Shown here piece after piece: positions 13,566-16,357 of a stretch of DNA of 16,357 nt. Source of the stretch: an uncultured Alphaproteobacteria bacterium (GTDB lineage Bacteria > Pseudomonadota > Alphaproteobacteria > UBA9655); assembly GCA_937967795.1 (NCBI GenBank), contig CALBSK010000100.1, positions 1-16,357 on the forward strand. The letters are read 5' to 3'. The position numbers and the translations under genes were made by a program. Below the pieces are notes generated by a model, which worked only from the letters and a program-made list of their open reading frames with translations, was not told where the DNA came from and did not search any database. Numbering within the stretch: position 1 is the stretch's first letter; every line of letters begins with the position of its first letter.

Positions 13566-14776
13566 AAACCCGTCTCGTTGCGCCTTGGCTAACCTTACCT
13601 GCGCTTCAGCATCTTTTTAAGCTTTTTGAAGAGAGAGAGGCGACTCTTCGTCTTGTCGGTGGATCCGTGCGAGATGGACTTTTAGGGCTTCCTGTCAACG
13701 ATATTGACTTAGCCGTTGACCGTCCCCCCCTCTGGGTTATGGATCTCTTGCAACAAAATCATATTAAAGTCATCCCGACAGGAATTGACCATGGGACGGT
13801 CACAGCTGTTGTTGATAAAAGACCTTATCAAATTACAACCTTAAGGGTTGATGTTAAAACCTTTGGCCGAAAGGCGCATGTGGCTTTTACTGAGGATTGG
13901 ATCCAAGATGCCTTAAGACGAGATTTTACGATCAACGCCATCTATGCGGATCAGCAGGGCCGTCTTTTTGACCCGGTGGGAGGAGTTAAAGATTTAAAAA
14001 GTCATCGTGTACGATTCATTGGAACGGCGGCTCATCGTATTAAAGAAGATTACTTGCGTATCCTCCGCTTTTTCCGGTTTTCCGCTCGATTTGGCCAGGA
14101 ACCTTATGATGCAGAAGGTCTTGAAGCCTGTCACCTTTATGCTTCTCATTTACCCCATCTCGCACGCGAACGAGTGACAGAAGAATTTCTGAAAATTTTA
14201 GAGCTTTCAAATCCCCTGTATGCTCTTGAAGCTATGAAAGAAGCAGGAGTTTTAACCTATATTCTTGATCCAGGCACTTGGGATGATCTAAAAGCGCTTA
14301 TCTCTCTTGAACACGTCTCGGGAATCCTAGCTTCTGGCTTTTTAAGACTTGCAGCTTTTTACCCTGCCTTATCAGAGATTAAAGCCCATCTTCGACTTTC
14401 GAAGAAACAAGAATCCACTCTTGCGTTTTTAGTTAAGAATCATCTCCTTATTACAGAAGACTCTTTTAAACATCAAAGTTACTTTTGGGGGAGGGAAAAA
14501 ACCTTTGACCTTGCTTTTCTACAAACGGCACGGTGTGTAGCGAATGTTGAAATTTCTTTAGAAGAAGGAGGACTTTTTATCCAAAATATCCATAGGATTT
14601 TTGAGTCATGGTCTGTTCCCTCTTTTCCTCTTACCGGAGAGGATTTTTTATCCCATGGCGTTAAGGAAGGAAAAGAGTTAGGTGTTCTTTTAAAAGCCGT
14701 GGAAAAGTGGTGGATTTCTGAGGATTTTAAACCGAGCCGCAAAGCCTGCCTTTCCTATCTTTCAACCCTCCTTTAA
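13562..14776 (+). CDS. cca: CCA tRNA nucleotidyltransferase (class II)
   Basis: This enzyme adds or repairs the 3' CCA end of tRNAs. From the ATG at 13562 it has 404 residues. The nucleotidyltransferase head shows LVGGSVRDGLLG (31-42) followed by the metal-binding DID (47-49). RRDFTINAIYAD and the flexible-loop and neck region RIKEDYLRILRFFRFSARFG follow. I chose 13562 because its ATG overlaps the cdsA stop (ATGA), typical of translational coupling, and MKTRLVAPWL resembles alphaproteobacterial relatives. An in-frame ATG at 13544 would add six residues; neither start has a strong ribosome-binding site. The tail is divergent, and poly(A) polymerase, a close relative, is less likely given the alphaproteobacterial style. 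The last 50 nt overlap the gene on the other strand. Confidence 0.93.
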   Translation: MKTRLVAPWLTLPALQHLFKLFEEREATLRLVGGSVRDGLLGLPVNDIDLAVDRPPLWVMDLLQQNHIKVIPTGIDHGTVTAVVDKRPYQITTLRVDVKTFGRKAHVAFTEDWIQDALRRDFTINAIYADQQGRLFDPVGGVKDLKSHRVRFIGTAAHRIKEDYLRILRFFRFSARFGQEPYDAEGLEACHLYASHLPHLARERVTEEFLKILELSNPLYALEAMKEAGVLTYILDPGTWDDLKALISLEHVSGILASGFLRLAAFYPALSEIKAHLRLSKKQESTLAFLVKNHLLITEDSFKHQSYFWGREKTFDLAFLQTARCVANVEISLEEGGLFIQNIHRIFESWSVPSFPLTGEDFLSHGVKEGKELGVLLKAVEKWWISEDFKPSRKACLSYLSTLL

Positions 14777-15278
14777 AATAGGCTTCAAGACAGGCAAGCC
14801 CTTCGTTGAGAGCTTCTATTTCTTGAAGAAATAATTTAGGAAACGTGTTCGTATGAAGATCCTGAGCATAAAAGACAACCTTAAGCACAACTTTTGTGGA
14901 TCGCGGACCTGATCGTTCTAAAGCGTGGAGGGCTTTACGCCAAGCTGTGGTATATTTTTCATCTTGCTCATCTGAAATCGATGATTGCCCCTTTCCTTTA
15001 TTCGAAATCAAAGCACTGGTTCGGGAGCGAAAAGTATGTCCAAGGCAAGGTTCATATCGATATCCCAATTCCCCAAAAAAACACCCTGCTTCATAGAGAG
15101 GTCTCGAGATAACCTCATGGGCATAAAAGAGTCCCAGCAAAGACTCAGCGAGAAAAGAATCTGGACCTTGATTTTTTCTCAACAGTCTTTTTCTCTTTTC
15201 TTGCAATTCTTTTGTCCCCTTATCAACCTTTTGCCGATGAAGTCGTGGACGCCCGCGTTTTTGTTTATTTAAAAGCAT
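14727..15278 (-). CDS. Conserved-looking protein of unknown function, RGRP-type basic N-terminus
   Basis: The 183-residue product begins with a very basic segment containing KRGRPRLHRQK (AT-hook-like GRPR) and then KGTKELQEKRKRLL. From memory, a GRP...GTxELxxKR start recurs in short uncharacterised alphaproteobacterial proteins, some in mobile or phage-like contexts; this is recollection, not a search. The middle holds LLGLFYAHEVIS and LYEAGCFFGELGYRYEP, and the C-terminal part is helical. There is no signal or membrane segment, so it is probably cytoplasmic, possibly DNA-binding. The ATG at 15278 has GTGGGAG just upstream. Codon choice matches neighbouring genes. Its 3' end overlaps that of cca by 50 nt on opposite strands. 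Confidence 0.75.
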   Translation of the reverse strand: MLLNKQKRGRPRLHRQKVDKGTKELQEKRKRLLRKNQGPDSFLAESLLGLFYAHEVISRPLYEAGCFFGELGYRYEPCLGHTFRSRTSALISNKGKGQSSISDEQDEKYTTAWRKALHALERSGPRSTKVVLKVVFYAQDLHTNTFPKLFLQEIEALNEGLACLEAYFKGGLKDRKGRLCGSV

Positions 15279-15296
15279 GAAATTCTCCCACTTTAT

Positions 15297-15324
15297 ATTA
15301 TATTATCTCACAAGAAATGGTAAA
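15297..15324 (-). promoter_or_regulatory. Promoter candidate for the RGRP protein gene
   Basis: On the minus strand, TTTACC (15324-15319) lies 16 nt before TATAAT (15302-15297), about 19 nt upstream of the start codon, with the ribosome-binding site between. The surrounding TA-rich run also offers GATAAT at 15307-15302. A 10-bp palindrome CCATATATGG (15345-15354) lies just upstream and could be an operator. Confidence 0.4.
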
Positions 15325-15436
15325 AACATAAGTTTTTTAATTGGCCATATATGGACCCTAGCCGTGGTGCAAGGAAAAAAACAAAAATCCTTTTTACGCC
15401 GGTGATGATTCATTGAGCTTGAGGGAAAGTTTTTGG

Positions 15437-15470
15437 AACTTAAGTGAGGGAGTTTAAGTTGGTTGTTTTT
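15437..15470 (+). terminator. Weak terminator-like hairpin in the 15279-15572 gap
   Basis: AACTTAA (15437-15443) pairs with TTAAGTT (15454-15460) over a 10-nt loop, followed by GGTTGTTTTTT. The stem is AT-rich and no plus-strand gene directly precedes it, so its role is unclear. The rest of the gap shows no gene. Confidence 0.3.
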
Positions 15471-15509
15471 TAAAAATTGAGTTATGGTATTTTAATTTTT
15501 ACCTGCTAT

Positions 15510-15533
15510 ATTACATATAACTGGTAATGTAAT
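15510..15533. promoter_or_regulatory. Inverted repeat upstream of the repeat-protein gene
   Basis: ATTACAT (15510-15516) and ATGTAAT (15527-15533) form a perfect 7-bp dyad with a 10-nt centre. It overlaps a possible -10 box TATAAC (15516-15521), for which there is only a poor -35 (TTAATT, 15492-15497). The 17-nt spacing between the two arms and the position about 40 nt before the start codon would suit a dimeric repressor site, but no regulator is known. Confidence 0.3.
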
Positions 15534-15572
15534 TAATTATTTTAACGAATTTTAAAAATGGGGCTCAAATAC

Positions 15573-16357
15573 ATGGGGAATAAAATTTTAAGAAAGATTT
15601 TAAGTATTATTTCTCTTGTTACACTAAATTCTACGATAGTGGAAGCTAAAGGTCCTCTTTCTCAAGATAAAGAGAAATCAACTGTAGTAAGGCGTCACAG
15701 CATAAAGAAAAATATCCTATCAGGGAAAGCCCCCACCACGGTAAAAGGAAAAATTCAGCGTCAAAAAAGAGTAGCTCCTCCACGAAAAGTAGCTCCTCCA
15801 CGAAAAGTAGCTCCTCCACGAAAAGTAGTCCCTCCACGAAAAGTAGTCCCTCCAAGGAAGGTCCCCCCAAGAAATAGTGTACGCTCTGTCAAAGGGGAGC
15901 ATGGCCAACATCCTACAAGAGTAGTGGTAAGAAAGCTCGTAGTTGCAGAGAAAAAGATCGAGCAACGAAAAAGAGTTGCGCAACAGAAAGCGGCTCAACA
16001 AAAGGCTGAACAAGAGAAAAGAGCTGCGCAACAAAGAGCTGCACACGAGGAAGCCAATCGTAGAGCTGTAGAAGGTGCTCGTTTGGAACAAGAGCGCATC
16101 GAAAGAGAGCGGATTGAAATGGTACGTCGAGAAGAAGCAGGACGTGCGCGGGCAGAAGAGCATCGTAGAGAAGAAGCAGCAGTTCGTCTTGAAAGAGAAC
16201 ATGCAGAGGCTGCGCGTCGTGAAGCGGAAGAAGCAGGACGTGTTCGGGCAGAAGAGCATCGTAGAGAAGAAGCAGCAGTTCGTCTTGAAAGAGAACATGC
16301 AGAGGCTGCGCGTCGTGAAGCGGAAGAAGCAGGACGTGTTCGGGCAGAAGAGCATCG
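15573..16357 (+). CDS. Exported repeat protein: PPRK array plus 32-residue charged helical repeats (3' end outside window)
   Basis: An open frame runs from ATG 15573 to the window end (261 codons) with no stop. The N-terminus is a signal peptide: GNKILRKI, a hydrophobic core, and a probable cleavage after STIVEA (residue 25). Residues 67-101 are five VAPPRK/VVPPRK units plus a shortened VPPRN. From about 120 on, the protein is a long Glu/Arg/Ala/Gln-rich helix. From residue 187 it becomes tandem 32-residue units with EEAGRVRAEEHRREEAAVRL and then EREHAEAARREA. It resembles TolA-like stalks or single charged helices; no enzymatic domain is visible. It is probably periplasmic, surface-exposed or secreted. 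An in-frame ATG at 15558 is a less likely start; TGGGG lies before 15573. Confidence 0.85.
   Translation, partial: MGNKILRKILSIISLVTLNSTIVEAKGPLSQDKEKSTVVRRHSIKKNILSGKAPTTVKGKIQRQKRVAPPRKVAPPRKVAPPRKVVPPRKVVPPRKVPPRNSVRSVKGEHGQHPTRVVVRKLVVAEKKIEQRKRVAQQKAAQQKAEQEKRAAQQRAAHEEANRRAVEGARLEQERIERERIEMVRREEAGRARAEEHRREEAAVRLEREHAEAARREAEEAGRVRAEEHRREEAAVRLEREHAEAARREAEEAGRVRAEEH
15771..15875 (+). repeat. 18-nt tandem repeat encoding VAPPRK/VVPPRK
   Basis: Three identical units of GTAGCTCCTCCACGAAAA start at 15771, 15789 and 15807. A GTAGTCCCTCCACGAAAA unit follows at 15825, a more diverged unit at 15843, and a shortened 15-nt unit at 15861. Identity decays from left to right, suggesting recent expansion of the left units. 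Confidence 0.95.
16131..16357 (+). repeat. 96-nt tandem repeat, at least 2.4 copies, continuing past the window
   Basis: Units start at 16131, 16227 and 16323, a period of exactly 96 nt (32 codons). Units 1 and 2 differ only at one codon (GCG versus GTT, about 16146 versus 16242), and the visible 35 nt of unit 3 match unit 2. Such identity at silent positions indicates very recent duplication or gene conversion. Confidence 0.95.

Noticed and set aside
15351..15416. 21-codon ORF starting inside the CCATATATGG palindrome
   Set aside because: No ribosome-binding site or promoter, and the upstream frame is stopped at 15321; too short to support.
15720..16355. Long minus-strand open frame with Phe/Cys/Ser-rich repeats (and a shorter one at 15646-15870)
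   Set aside because: It is the mirror of the plus-strand repeat gene. The plus strand has a start codon, signal peptide and sensible repeat composition, while the minus-strand product is low-complexity and has no start signals.
15771..16357. Regularly spaced repeats considered as a CRISPR array
   Set aside because: The repeats are directly adjacent, in frame and protein-coding, with no unique spacers.

Overview
The window looks like chromosomal DNA of a low-GC alphaproteobacterium, probably a protist- or amoeba-associated symbiont of the Holosporales type. This taxonomic call is inference. It rests on the AT-rich gaps, the alphaproteobacterial style of the housekeeping proteins, the frr-uppS-cdsA cluster, candidate promoters ending in TATAAC, and a proteobacterial type VI secretion (T6SS) operon. 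No rRNA or other decisive marker is present.

Layout: positions 1-250 hold the 5' end of an IS200/IS605-type tnpB gene (minus strand, cut by the window edge) with the element's characteristic hairpin. A tRNA-Gly(CCC) with its own promoter (about 423-535) is followed 24 nt later by a small lipoprotein gene (560-853), which converges on tpiA (893-1642, minus). Divergent from tpiA starts a plus-strand operon of six genes (1785-11044): a SPOR-domain membrane protein, a TssJ-like lipoprotein, tssK, tssL, tssM and tssA. The genes overlap or lie very close, except for a 112-nt gap before tssL. After a roughly 500-nt AT-rich gap holding one doubtful small ORF come frr, uppS, cdsA and cca (11545-14776), the last three overlapping. 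A conserved-looking unknown gene on the minus strand (14727-15278) overlaps the end of cca by 50 nt. The window ends inside a plus-strand gene starting at 15573. It encodes an exported protein with a PPRK repeat array and near-identical 32-residue charged helical repeats; having no stop codon in the window, it is easy to miss.

How the genes fit together: TssJ (outer-membrane lipoprotein), TssM and TssL (inner membrane) form the T6SS trans-envelope complex, TssK links it to the baseplate, and TssA coordinates tube and sheath assembly. Sheath, tube, spike and ClpV genes are not in this window. TssL here has no C-terminal peptidoglycan-binding domain, and the operon opens with a SPOR (peptidoglycan-binding) protein whose stop codon overlaps the tssJ start codon. 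The most interesting hypothesis is that this SPOR protein anchors the secretion complex to the cell wall. The second most interesting object is the repeat protein at the right edge.
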